64,000 bases of DNA from Symbiotaphrina buchneri. Its lineage: Eukaryota > Ascomycota > Symbiotaphrinales > Symbiotaphrinaceae. The stretch lies in contig BCIG01000016.1 of NCBI GenBank assembly GCA_001599915.1, positions 496,001 through 560,000 of the forward strand, written 5' to 3'. Positions 22,333-33,656 of the stretch are shown here, in pieces. The position numbers were made by a program, and so were the translations under genes. Numbering within the stretch: the stretch's first letter is position 1; the number at the start of each line of letters is the position of its first letter. The notes below the pieces were generated by a model, which made no database searches, was not told the DNA's origin, and was given only the letters and a program-made list of their open reading frames with translations.

Positions 22333-24488
22333 ATGGCCGACACATTGATCCATCCGGACGAGCCTGAAAATGCTGGGTAAGTCGCTACATCGTACCCATC
22401 TCAACGTCATGCTTCCCGAGCACTCCCACACCTCTACCCACCGCCCCAAGCACGATATCTCTGAGCCAAATTTTGTGGACCGAGTCTGGAAGCTACTCTC
22501 CAGCTTCTCTTCACGATCAAAGCTGTCACTGACGAGTCATATTTCATACAGTACCATTGAATTAAAAGAAGATACTGTGATTGTGGTGCTGGGGGCTTCG
22601 GGGGATCTGGCAAAGAAGAAAACGGTAATTATCATCGGCACCACGCATAGCTTGCTGTTAAGACACTGACACCGCAAACCAGTTCCCCGCCTTGTTCGGA
22701 TTGGTAAGCTTCTACTACCATCGGTCTCAACTCACTGAGCCGCTAGCTTACTATTCTGGTAGCATCGGAACCAGTTTCTGCCGAAGGGCGTGAAGATCGT
22801 GGGATATGCTCGGACCAAAATGGACCATGAGGAGTACCTCAAGCGGGTCAAGTCATATATCAAGACACCGACGAAGGAGATGGAAGAGCAGCTAGAGGAG
22901 TTCTGCAAGTTGTGCACTTACATCTCAGGCCAGTATGACCAGGACGAGTCCTTCATAAACCTGAGGAAGCACTTGGAGGAACTCGAGTCCGGTCAGAAAG
23001 AACAGAACCGTGTCTTCTACATGGCCTTGCCGCCTAGCGTGTTCATCACCGTTTCGGAGCACCTGAAGAAGAATTGTTACCCTAAGACCGGCATTGCACG
23101 TATCATTGTGAGTCCTGCATTCCATTGTCCAGCCCTATATGCCTTATATTGATTTTCTTCGAACCCTTAGGTGGAGAAACCGTTCGGGAAGGACCTCGGA
23201 AGCTCACGTGAGCTTCAGAGGGCTCTGGAGCCGAACTGGAAAGAAGAGGAGATATTCCGTATCGATCATTATCTCGGCAAGGAGATGGTGAAGAATATCC
23301 TCATCTTACGATTTGGTAACGAGTTCTTCGGAGCCACCTGGAATCGCAATCATATCGATAATGTCCAGGTAGGGAGGTTGATAAAGTGGCTGTTGCACTG
23401 GATCTGACTCTTGCAGATATCCTTCAAGGAGCCATTCGGGACTGAGGGCAGAGGAGGTTATTTTGACGAGTTTGGCATAATCCGTGACGTGATGCAGAAC
23501 CGTAGGGTCCTCGTGACTGTATATATAGGGTTATCAGCTGACGCAGCGTTAGATTTGCTCCAGGTGCTCACCTTACTGGCGATGGAGAGGCCAATCTCAT
23601 TCTCCGCCGAAGATATTCGAGACGAAAAGGTAATCAGCGCTGACGGTGGTTTCTTTCTTGTCCAGTTCGAGGCTCATATCTTCCACAGGTTCGCGTACTT
23701 CGTGGTATTGCCCCTATCGAGCCCAAGAACGTGATCATTGGCCAGTATGGGAAGTCTTTGGATGGCAGCAAACCCGCCTACAAGGAAGATGACACCGTCC
23801 CCAAAGATTCAAGATGTCCAACGTTTTGTGCCATGGTTGCGCACATCAAGAACGAGCGTTGGGATGGTGTGCCCTTCATCCTCAAGGCCGGCAAAGGTAG
23901 GTTTCTTGATTAGGTTGCTTGACATTCTCTCGAGAGATTTCTAACAGCTGCTGCAGCCTTGAACGAACAGAAGACGGAGATTCGCATTCAGTTTAGAGAT
24001 GTGACATCCGGCATTTTCAAGGACATTCCCCGAAACGAGCTTGTAATAAGGGTCCAACCGAACGAATCCGTATACATCAAAATGAACTCTAAGTTGCCAG
24101 GTCTGAGCATGCAGACAGTTGTTACTGAATTGGACCTGACTTACCGCCGTCGTTTCTCTGACCTGAAAATCCCTGAGGCATACGAATCACTTATCCTGGA
24201 TGCTATGAAAGGTGACCACTCAAACTTTGTGCGTGACGACGAGCTGGATGCCAGCTGGAGGATCTTCACACCTCTTCTGCATTACCTGGACGACAACAAG
24301 GAGATCATTCCTATGGAATACCCCTATGGTAAGTAAATCAGCGCAGAACGTCCGGCCTGTTCTAACAATACTCAGGCTCTCGTGGACCGGCCGTCTTGGA
24401 TGACTTCACAGCGTCATATGGCTACAAATTTAGTGATGCTTCGGGCTACACGTGGCCTATGACTTCGACCGCTCCCAACAAGCTCTAA
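22333..24488 (+). CDS. ZWF1: Glucose-6-phosphate 1-dehydrogenase
   Basis: First step of the oxidative pentose phosphate pathway: glucose-6-phosphate + NADP+ to 6-phosphogluconolactone + NADPH, in the cytosol (gsdA in Aspergillus). Ten exons: 22333-22376, 22552-22624, 22683-22703, 22763-23107, 23171-23368, 23417-23501, 23553-23629, 23689-23896, 23957-24328, 24376-24488; 511 residues, as in Aspergillus. Key motifs: [19 protein letters not shown] (NADP site), [10 protein letters not shown], the active-site signature [35 protein letters not shown], and [20 protein letters not shown]. Exon 3 is only 21 bases and intron 1 is long (175 bases). The start [10 protein letters not shown] was chosen for its AATGG context and phase; an upstream ATG at 22170 may act as a uORF. 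Confidence 0.97.
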
Positions 24489-25305
24489 ACAACACTTTTT
24501 CTGCAGGCAGGGTCGGGCCAGATCTTTCCATGTTGTTTTAAGACCGCGCTGGCATGGTGGCGAAACGCAGGAGTGATTATGCACCTGCTGGACCTGTCAT
24601 GTGCGTGAGAAGTCGTTCTTATTGCAGTTGCCAGCGGCGAGCAGGCCGTTACTTCCAGCCAACTCATGTAGCAGATAGATCAGCAATGAAAATAATGAAT
24701 ATAGACGCAGGGCATCTCCTTCGATCCTGGGCCATCTGGGATCGAGATAGCGATGACTCCTTTGATTTGCGGCCGCCCACATGAACGAACCCCGCCTGCT
24801 CGAGTGCGGATGACTTAGGAAACTCCCTTATATACAATGTCATCTGTCGTAGGGGGCGATATATTGAGTATCTGGGATTCGAGATCCCATCCGTACACTT
24901 AACCTTCCTCCAATGCACAGGAATAGGGAAACGGAGCTAACCGTTTCTCTAAAACAGATCATCCGGAAGGGTTGGACCATTACAAAGATAATAGTGTCCA
25001 ACATCCGTAACTGGAGCAGGGCCATGCGAATGTTCGGACCAGATGATGGATTTCCGCTGACATGTGGAACTGAGACGTGTTACAGTGAATACAAGTTACA
25101 TGATATCTACATGCACGTTCATATGTACAATATCCGCCCTCTTGCTCTCGACACGCGCCTAACTCCCCACCTAACTCCCGAGAGCAGCCGTGGGTAACGT
25201 GCAGCCATCGCCTGAAATATGTACAAGAACTTTTAAAGACCATGATGTGGACACGTGCCTGAATAACAGTTGCTTGGGGTAAGGACGATGGAGCCAACGG
25301 GGCTG
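24489..25305. other. Convergent 3' space, ZWF1 / MFS transporter
   Basis: 817 bases between facing 3' ends; short frames only, no repeat or RNA gene recognised. Confidence 0.5.
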
Positions 25306-27388
25306 TCAGGACGATTTCAGCTTTGAGGTTGCATAAGCAGCCACTACGGCCGCAAGAGCGCCGATGAAGAGACAGACGGCGATGCCGTTCGGGCCATCGG
25401 TGCTGTGCTGCTCCTCTGGAGGTGACCCTTCGGCTAGCTCGGGACTCGTGCCCGGTTCCAGGATCGCGAAGACTATCATGGAGATGAAGGTGCCAATGAA
25501 CTGCGGTAGGGTTGTGAACAGATTCAGGATACCCAGGTATATACCGGCCAGCTCCCCGGTTGACGTGTTGGACTGATCATCTGGTTGGTGATGCAATCGC
25601 AAGACCGAGGACTCTAGTTCGTGGGCCATTTCGACGTCGGCATTCGAATCATAGGATGATCGCCGGGAATAAGCGTGACTGCCAGACGCAACCCCCAGTC
25701 TGTTAATTTCTATTCCCATCTCCGTGTAAGGAGCCCAGGTGGTCAAGGCCCAGGGACTGCAGAGTCAGCATGTTGTGTTCAAGCAGGAGGGTTAGACTCG
25801 GACCCACATCCCGCATATGGATATCAGCACAGTAGCAAACCTCAGAGAGGTCACAAAAGGGGTCAGACACATGGATGCTGCAAAGACCAGATGGGAAACA
25901 AGCCATGCAGTGACCAAGTCCGGCTTGTATTTGCTGATTTCTGACACAAAAGGGGCGATGCTTGCTGGAGGACGGGGGGTGAAACCCGGCTTCTCCTCGT
26001 CGGGGGATTTTATAACCCATGGTAAAATGATGGATCCAGCGAAGGATATGAGAGAGAAGATTACGAGCGAAAGACTTCCAACGCGGCCAACGTCTCCAAG
26101 CGTATCGTCTGATTGCTCCGCCGCGGTAGGTTTATTATATCGAAAATAGACCTCACCAATGAACGTTGTGGAATAAAATAGGAATGGAAACCAGCCTATT
26201 GACTTTCAGCAGCGGCTCTAGGTCAACGAATGGTAGACTCACCAATCCAAGCCCAGAATTGAACCCAACAGATGGCTTGTATTCTCGATGGCAGATGTTT
26301 TGTCATCTTGAAAATGGTGCTAAGCATAGTCAGAGCACCGGATTTGGGATCATCTCTTTGATAGTCGGTGTCAGTATGGGATGGGCATCCTAGAAACGCG
26401 CGGCCCTACCTGCCAGCCACCAGGACCCTCTCTTTGACCGCATAAGAAGTAATAGCTTGAGAAGCTATTAATGCTACCGCTGAGATTACACACAGTTGCT
26501 TGAACTGCGTGTCACCAAGAAACTTCCCAAAAATCGCCAAAAGGTCAACACTGCCCGCAACATAGCCAATAAGGTGCCCTATTGAAACCATCCTAGTTGC
26601 TTTGACATGTCAACCCTTTCCCCGTGGATGGTATTGGAAGGAGAAGCCTTACCCCACGCTGATCCTAGCTGTTGTTTTGGTATCGGCAGGGTATCCACGA
26701 TCAAGCTCCGACAAGAAGCTTGAACTGAACAATCCGTCAGACAGAGGGAAGCCCTCAGATACAACCTGGGGCCAGCTCACCAGCATTGATCGAGAAATCT
26801 ATGACATAAATGTTCAATACCGCTAGCGCTATAGTGGCCCTCCTCTTCTAGAAGGAGTGAGCAGTTGCAAGGCGTGAAGCATGCGCAAGTCTGTGACCAA
26901 CCGTTTCGGGATCTTGTGTGAACCATCCAACGACCTCCGACGTCCACCCTAGAAGCAAAAGACTGGCCCCGACTATTAACGATCCGCCGACCATGAAAGG
27001 CCTTCTTCTGCCCCATTTCGACTTCGATCGATCTGCAATGACCCCAACGACAGGCTGCATGATCAACCCAGAGACTGGGCCCGCGATCCATACGAGCGAG
27101 GTCTTGCTCTTGGTCAGACCGAGCTGAAGCAGGTAGGGAGTGCAATCTGTTAGAGCATGTTAGAGAGAGAGAGATATTGTTGCCGAACTTGAGCAGGTCT
27201 TCACGCGACACCTACACGTCATCTCAATACCCCAGGTGAACCTATTAGGACATCAGCCAAGCGCTTGGACATAGAGCAATTGTGCGCACTCACTGCAGGC
27301 CGATGAAGCTACAGGTCAGGAGGGCCATCCGGATGGATTCCGAGGAGCCCTTGATATATGGCGTTCCAATCCATGATGCTTGAGGCAT
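25306..27388 (-). CDS. Sucrose/glycoside transporter-like MFS permease
   Basis: Plasma- or vacuole-membrane sugar:proton symporter of the GPH/SUT-like branch of the major facilitator superfamily. Nine exons: 27388-27294, 27241-27216, 27146-26902, 26847-26781, 26724-26653, 26599-26410, 26355-26243, 26195-25808, 25756-25306; 548 residues. Diagnostic stretches: LLTCSFIGLQFTWGIEMTYC (first span), WIAGPVSGLIMQPVVGVIAD, RSKSKWGRRRPFMVGGSLIV (the SUT-type DRxxSxxGRRRPF loop), IGHLIGYVAGSVDLL and CGIPWALTTWAPYTEMGIEI. The long central loop and C-terminal loop are Ser/Asp/Glu-rich. Twelve spans are expected and hydrophobic segments fit. The substrate (sucrose, maltose or other glycoside) is not readable. 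It is the most accessory-looking metabolic gene here. The start codon is the best in-frame ATG but a further upstream exon cannot be excluded. Confidence 0.88.
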
Positions 27389-27988
27389 GCTCCCGCAGGG
27401 CACGGGTCATCAAATAAATAAAGAGCCAGGAGGCGGGACGCCGACCGAGTTATGGCAGAGGGGTTTGAAGACGCGACAATTGCAGAGACATCTGCTCAAC
27501 TCGAACACAGGATGGCCTGGCTTCCCAGCAGTCTCTCGAGCGATTGGAGCGATCTTGAGGTGTCAATGAGTTCTTTTTCGTTACTGCCGTCAAATTATGG
27601 GATGATGTTGGGTGTACGCGTCCATTGGCTTCCTAAATATGAAGTAAGGAGAGCGACCCCTGTCAAAGCAGCGGGCCGCAATCCATTGGCCGCCAATTAA
27701 GGTCATCAGAATTTCAGAAAGCCTACATATAGCGGGGAACAGTCCAAGTCATAAAAATGGCATTGAGAATAATCTACAGTATTTCGTCCTGCCAAATCAC
27801 CACGGGTGAATTGCAAATTCTTGATCAGGTTACGAGGTCTTTAGGAGAGGCGCATGCCGGGGGTGTTGTGAATAGTTAAGTCACGCCGCATCAAGCTCCA
27901 AGCTGTCCAACGGCGCTATAACGGCTTTCAATATACCGTGACCATGCGAGCATTCATTTATTCAGCCTCATACAACATGATGAGACCG
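27389..27988. other. Space between MFS permease start and SEC20 end
   Basis: 600 bases upstream of the MFS gene; no gene or motif recognised. Confidence 0.5.
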
Positions 27989-29340
27989 CTACAGCTCATC
28001 TTTTCTCCCTTGTTCGAACTTCTGCCTCTCTATGTCCTCTTCCCACATTCTCTTCTTGGGGTTGCGAGCCTTTGCTTCCTGCTGCTCAGTCGCCGCGCCC
28101 GTGTCGCTCGGTCCTGGTGGGTCACTAGGCTTGTCCTTTCCGGTCTGGCCTCTTCCCGCTTCAGCCATTTGTCCGATCTGTTCTGACAGTGTGGCGTGTC
28201 TGGATTGTTCTTCTGTGTCCCTCGATGACGCCTGCACCTTCCCACCACCGGCGCCGACAGGGATGTAAGGCGCCTGCTGCCCGCTCATCTTGAATGTTGG
28301 TAGACCACCTGTAGCACTTGGCTTCACTATCAGACTTCTGCTGGGCGTGGCGCTTTCTCCAGTCCTTCCAACCGCCAAGCTTAAAGCGCCAAAGACGGCA
28401 GATATACTGTTGAACAATAGCTTCAATGGTAACCACAAGAACCACCAAAGCGGGCCGTAGAAGAAACGCCGAAATATAAGCCAGATTATGGTCGAGAGGA
28501 GGATGTAGAAGGAAGTTTCTAAGTACCAAGTATCAGATTTTTGCGAGCGCAGTAAAGACGTGAGAAGAGAACGCGAGGATGAAAGAAGGGTATCAAGGGT
28601 GCTGTATGATTGCGAGAGAGTTGCTAGTGCGGCCGTTGACTGTTCTATATCAAATGCATGAGCCTATGACGATGCCAAAGCTCGAAATACGCGGGGAGGT
28701 ACCTAGGGTTTCATGGGCAAACTGCGACCTCGAAAGCTCTGTTTGCATCAATTGGTGTGTTCGACGTAAGGCGGCCGTCACATCAGTAGAGGCGTTTACT
28801 ATGAGGTCGTCCTGTGAAAGTTTCTCTTGGCCGCGGCGATGACCACCAACTGGAGACTGGCGGCCTTCTTGAACGCCGGCGAACAGCAGCTCCCTCTCCT
28901 TTCTTTTGGCGGCTTCAGCGTTACGCTTTGCTTGAAGCTGAGCTTTGCGGAATTGCGTGCGGGCACTGTTCGTATCCGTTTAGTATTTTCCTGCATGCCA
29001 TATAGTGATTATCAAAAACGTACATTTTCAAATCCTCCGCCAGCCGTGCAAGCTGCGCCGCCAATCTGACGTGTTCTCTTTCTTTCCCACTTTGCCCAGC
29101 GCGAGTAAGCCCGGAATACTCATCCAACTCTTGCGTGAGAAACTCGAGCTCCTCTTCCTGTTCCTTCAAGCTCTGATGTATATCGGCGCTTAATTCAACG
29201 CGCACGTCGCCTTCGCTGGTTTCGAGGGGAGTGGAGCCTGGCTGAAAGGACAATTTGGACAGTCTTTGAATAAGCTGTGATGTAACCTTTAGCGAGCCAC
29301 TGAGATCGTCCAGACGCCCACTGAGGCTGCCAACGTTCAT
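27989..29340 (-). CDS. SEC20: SNARE Sec20 with C-terminal KDEL
   Basis: ER t-SNARE for Golgi-to-ER retrograde vesicles, working with Ufe1, Use1 and the Dsl1 tether. Three exons: 29340-29024, 28965-28703, 28644-27989; 411 residues. Order: an N-terminal coiled-coil region (LSGRLDDLSGSLKVTSQLIQ; LKEQEEELEFLTQELDEYSG), a basic coiled stretch (FRKAQLQAKRNAEAAKRKER), the SNARE helix (ALRRTHQLMQTELSRSQFAH, then STAALATLSQSYSTLDTLLS), a membrane span (FYILLSTIIWLIFRRFFYGP and following), a disordered lumenal tail, and the last four residues KDEL. Sec20 is the SNARE known for a lumenal C-terminal HDEL-type retrieval signal, so this ending strongly supports the call. It is divergent from MRPL44. Confidence 0.93.
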
Positions 29341-29653
29341 CGCATCAAGCAGATAGTGGTGAAGCTCGAGCTACTTGGTAGAGGTGTAGTGATATCCTGG
29401 CAAGGCTGGGTAGGATCGCGTAGGAGCCTCGTCGTCATTTGGATCACTGGAGTGTGGAGCTTGGCACGGAAGTTGCCTGTGACCGGAGAATGCAGGCAGG
29501 AAAACTTCCCCTCGTGCTCAATTCAAACTCCCCGAGGATCGAAGCATTATCCATCTGTCATCACTCTAGGTAAGAGCTAGATCCTTCTTCTCACTGTGCT
29601 ACCCGATGCTAAGTCCTCTAGTGATTGTGCGGAACCCCTTCCCGTCGGCCACC
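29341..29653. other. SEC20/MRPL44 divergent promoter
   Basis: 313 bases shared by two divergent genes. No motif of note. Confidence 0.5.
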
Positions 29654-29997
29654 ATGATTACACGGTTCATCACCGAGGTATCTACTCGCTTCAATGCCTT
29701 TTCCGTCAAAGGCAAGACGGCCCGGGTGTTTCTGTCCCTCCTTCCACCAAACGCGCGGCAGGATATGAAGATAAACACTACTGTGCTCCCAAAGGATAGC
29801 AGAGAGAAAAGCTTCATCCGTCTGAAATTCAGTCTGTCCTCCAGGTTCCCTCTGTATTGGGGTTGTGCTGACTTCTTGCTGCAGAGGACGGCAAAGAGAT
29901 GAATCTTGATACCAACAAGATGAGGATAAAAGACGTGGTCGAAGAGATCAATCGGCATTCGCGCTTCCTGAGCCGCCAAGAAGAATTGACGGGGTGA
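29654..29997 (+). CDS. MRPL44: Mitochondrial large ribosomal subunit protein mL53
   Basis: Small protein of the mitochondrial 54S (large) ribosomal subunit, homologous to yeast Mrpl44. Two exons: 29654-29831 and 29885-29997; 96 residues, matching the family. The start MITRFITEVSTRFNAFSVKG parallels yeast MITKYFSKVIVKFNPF. KTARVFLSLLPPNARQ and the charged end (DGKEMNLDTNKMRIKDVVEE, INRHSRFLSRQEEL) also align. An ATG 16 codons upstream in the same frame exists but would break the conserved start. The intron has an unusual GTCTGT donor; phase (A then AG, giving Lys) and homology support it. Its neighbours SEC20 and IPP1 are functionally unrelated. Confidence 0.92.
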
Positions 29998-30261
29998 TGA
30001 GGGGTCAAAGCATTGGCGTTATGGTGTACTTGAGCATTTCCCGGAGTTACAACGCAGCTACGAGCCAGATGGTGGATAGGGGCATGCAATTGTTTTCTAA
30101 TATAATTGGCGAAGTTGGCGATTCGCCTTTGAGCAGAGAACCAAGGGTATGGTGCCAGATACGTGAGACACCTATGGCTAGGTTGAGCACCAGACTGGAC
30201 CACAGCGTACCGTCACTCCAATCTATAAACGCTCTGGTTCCAAATAAGTTTGACTCAACGT

Positions 30262-31387
30262 CTAGACAGCCGCACCCGAGATGAAGAACCACTTGTCAAT
30301 GCTAGGATCGATAGGTGCTGGGGCCAAATTCTCGTTCTTCGGAATCGGCTTCAATTGACTCGGATCGACGCGGTCTGCGGAGTGGCTGACGGTAAGGTTA
30401 GCACTAGGGAAATGTTAGTTGCATGTACAGTTCGCTTTTCCGCTGGTCATACAGAGAGATTCCGCCCGGCTGAGTCTTCCCAGTAATCAGTCTTTCCCAA
30501 GCCTCGGCACACTCCCGAATGATGTCAGTAGCATATCTGGGTAGGGTTAGTTTCGTAAAATCAATCTGAAGAGCAACTGCTCACTTCTTATTCTTGCACT
30601 CTCCCGAGAAAGCGAATTTGTTCTTAGGCTTGCCATCGGGGATTTTATAGATCCGGAACCATTCATTGGTTGCCCTCAACAACCCAGGAAGGTGCCTCTC
30701 GACATCTTCAATGTCGTTAAACTTAGGTGCCAGAGGATCATTGATATCAATGACAATGACCTTCCAGTCTGTCTCCTCTTCGTCCAGCAGGGCCATGACG
30801 CCAAGGACCTTCACCTGTTTAATTTGGCCGGTATATCCAACGGTCTCACCGATCTCGCAGACGTCCAATGGGTCATTGTCTCCCTTTGCCTTGGTCTCCG
30901 GGTGGACGACATTGGGATCCTCCCAAGTCTGCAGTTGTCAGTAAGACCAGGAGACAGTCATGGGTCGGTCATACCTGAGGGAATGCACCATAATTCCAAA
31001 GGTATCCATGATGAGGGAAGCAGTTTCTCACGAAACGGAGTTTGCCTTTCTTGACATCTTGCTTGATGGGGTTGAGATATTCCTCTTTGGAGATCTGTCC
31101 GCCGACGAAACGTAAGCCAAAAGCCGGGAGAATAAAGGGGCAATTGCAATGCCTGTGAGGTCATGCACAGGAGGGCGTGGCTTGAACACAGCAATACGAC
31201 TCACCTCAAGCTTTCCGTTGGTCCATCTTGGAATCTCAACGATCATGTTGAGAATGGTTTGCTGTTCGTTGGCATAGAGGGGAACATCGTGGAAAGACGA
31301 GATGGGGACACCATCCTTCTCGATGTATACACGATGTTCAAGGGTATTTGGTTGGCCAATCTTACGGACAGTGAAAGACGGAGGCAT
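30262..31387 (-). CDS. IPP1: Inorganic pyrophosphatase, with possible mitochondrial form
   Basis: Mg-dependent soluble (family I) pyrophosphatase, hydrolysing PPi to two phosphates and pulling biosynthetic reactions forward. Five exons: 31387-31205, 31094-30975, 30928-30585, 30536-30453, 30403-30262; 290 residues from MPPSFTVRK, as in yeast Ipp1. Motifs: [53 protein letters not shown] (the metal-binding signature), [19 protein letters not shown] and [14 protein letters not shown] at the end. The first exon stays open upstream to an in-frame ATG at 31684, which would add 99 residues rich in Arg/Ser/Ala and containing RHFSTS, a mitochondrial-presequence-like pattern. The cytosolic start is annotated; the longer form is described in the findings. 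Confidence 0.96.
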
Positions 31388-31994
31388 TTTGGCTGAGTCG
31401 GGTAAACCAGTGTATGGAGGAAGAGTTGTGATGAGCTGGTGGGGCGAGGAAGAAGTCGAAAAGTGCCGAGCCAACAAGGCGGTGCGTGACGAAATTTGCC
31501 CGTGCGGTGCCAGCGTCAACGTCGTGGTGGGGGAGCAGACGGGAAGGCGGTGAGGAGATGCCAGTGTAGCGAGACCGGAGGCGATTATTCGGGCGTGAGG
31601 CACTCGCAGACCGAGTCCGGGGACGAAAGGATCTCTCGAGCCGCTTTTACCCGCTGCCTCAACGCACCGCAACAGCTGTCGCATGCGACCTGTGATCTAA
31701 GTCCTTGACAGTCGCTCAAGCCCAGTTCGAACAGGCACCGGCACTGGACATGTAAAAGCAAGCAAGAAGATTTGGAGGAACAATAATCGGTGGATAAAGG
31801 TAAGAATAGTAGAGTACCGAGGTAGATAAAGTACGGAGTAGACTGTAAGGAGTTCGAAATGCAGCTCGCCAGAAGTTAGAGCGAGTCACGTGATCTCAAA
31901 AAGTTGATTGCAACTTGACTCCCTCTCATCTTTCACGGCCGTTGTGCTCCCTCAAGCTTCCAGTCATGTTATGTGGCGCCTACTTTCCTCCACC
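31388..31994. other. IPP1/DUS2 divergent promoter space
   Basis: 607 bases; the left half (to 31684) may encode an IPP1 extension. It contains AGGTA/GTACC motifs near 31800-31840 and TCACGTGA at 31886-31893, about 100 bases before DUS2. Confidence 0.55.
31886..31893. promoter_or_regulatory. TCACGTGA palindrome before DUS2
   Basis: Perfect E-box octamer, as at 6913. A likely bHLH-factor site judged by sequence and position; binding is not shown. Confidence 0.4.
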
Positions 31995-33279
31995 ATGACA
32001 TCCCCAGTTAAGAAGGTGCCCATACCAAGAAATGGTGTCGACTACAGAGGTAAGGTCGTGCTGGCCCCCATGGTCCGCTCGGGCGAGTTGCCTTCCCGGC
32101 TGATGGCCCTCAAATATGGAGCTGACTTGGTATGGGGTGAGTATCCCCGCGTCTGGGTGCTGACACCTATCACTGACGTTCGCAGGCCCGGAGACAATCG
32201 ACAAAGCCATGATCGGTACTACCAGGACCATAAATCCGCACACCTCCACGATAGAGTTCAGCCGCTTCCCCTCCAATGGTTCAAAGGGGTCGAACCCCGC
32301 CCCAGATCAGCGACCCAGCGTAATATATCGGATTCATCCTGAACTGGAAGGCAAGCGGCTCATCTACCAGATTGGCACATCTTCGCCTGAGTTGGCGGTG
32401 AAAGCAGCTCGTCTGGTTGCAGCGGATGTAGCTGGCATAGACGTCAATGCGGGTTGCCCAAAGCCATTTAGTACCAGCGGAGGAATGGGTGCTGCACTTC
32501 TGAGGACACCGGACAAGCTGTGTGCCATACTAGAAGCCCTAGTGAAAGAGGTTGGAGCGGAGTTCCACATCGGTATCAGTGTGAAGATACGGTTACTGGA
32601 AACTCCGGAGGTGACTGAAGAGTTGGTGCGGAAACTCTGTGGGACAGGGATTACCGGCTTGACTATTCATTGTCGGACAATCCCCATGCGTCCAAGGGAA
32701 CGGGCTATCAGGGCGCAGCTCAAGATGATTGCTGGGGTCTGCAGGGAGTTCGGGGTTGCATGCTTGATGAACGGAGACGTCGAGAACCGCGATCAGGCCC
32801 ATCAACTCATGGAAGAATATGGTGTTGATGGGGCCATGATTGCTACATGCGCGGAGAAGAATCCCAGTTGCTTCCGGTCTGGCAAGGATGGAGGCGTGGC
32901 CCCTTGGAGAGAGGTCGTCGAGCAGTATATTAAATTATCGCTTGACGTCGAAAATCGGTTTGGAAACACGAAATTCTTACTCGGGAATATGATCCCTGGC
33001 AAAGAAGCGGTCTACCGCAGAGTGGTCTCTTCAAAGAATTACTTGGATATCTGCGAGATCCTGAATCTGCATCATCTGGAGGGTCAGGCTAGGGAGGTTG
33101 ACGAGAGCTTGGGCACTACCAAGAGGGAGAGCAAGGCTGTGCGGAAGGCCAAAACGAGCAATGAATCGGCCATTGCGGCTGGAGATCCATCGGTCAGGAT
33201 AAAATCACCTCGCCAAACACACAACGCCCTAGCTGAAAGAGGGGTGGACGCAGTACCGGGCATAGCATTAAGCATATGA
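31995..33279 (+). CDS. DUS2: tRNA-dihydrouridine synthase 2
   Basis: FMN/NADPH-dependent enzyme reducing uridine 20 in the D-loop of cytosolic tRNAs (yeast Smm1). Two exons: 31995-32136 and 32186-33279; 411 residues. The start MTSPVKKVPI has an ACCATG context; another in-frame ATG lies at 31971. Motifs: KVVLAPMVRSGELPSRLMAL (FMN site start), KYGADLVWGPETIDKAM, QIGTSSPELAVKAARLV, GIDVNAGCPKPFSTSGGMGA with the catalytic Cys, ISVKIRLLE, GLTIHCRTIPMRPRERA, and CLMNGDVENRDQA. The C-terminal extension after the helical domain is basic and variable and shows no obvious double-stranded RNA-binding domain, unlike the animal enzyme. Confidence 0.95.
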
Positions 33280-33656
33280 TTGAGGGCTACAGCGTTTTAG
33301 TTCTGCATTATTTATGACGGCGTATGATCGATTGGAGCTAACAGCGCATCTGCCACGACTGGCAGGGAGTCTGAAGATTTCGGGTGAACGGAGTATGGAC
33401 TGGCTCGCGAAGCGGTGACTTTCTTCTCTGCATCAGCCTATCTGGCTTCGGGTTTTCCGCTTTCCCCCCAGCGCCACGGCTTTCCCTTTAGCAACAAGTT
33501 AGGATAAGAAACCATCAACATGCTTCTCATCTAACAATGTTACGACTTAACCGGAGGCTTTTTTGACCTGAAATGCGAGGAAATCTCTTGTTGGTGGTGT
33601 CCGTTCATGATCTTGTAAGGAGTGCTTTAATCTTCCTTCCCCACAGGTCCAGCGCT
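33280..33656. other. Convergent 3' space, DUS2 / RFC2
   Basis: 377 bases between facing 3' ends; nothing recognised. Confidence 0.5.

Noticed and set aside
27989-28438. Separate 149-codon gene at the SEC20 3' end
   Set aside because: It is the C-terminal part of SEC20 exon 3; the frame continues upstream through the membrane span and SNARE helix.
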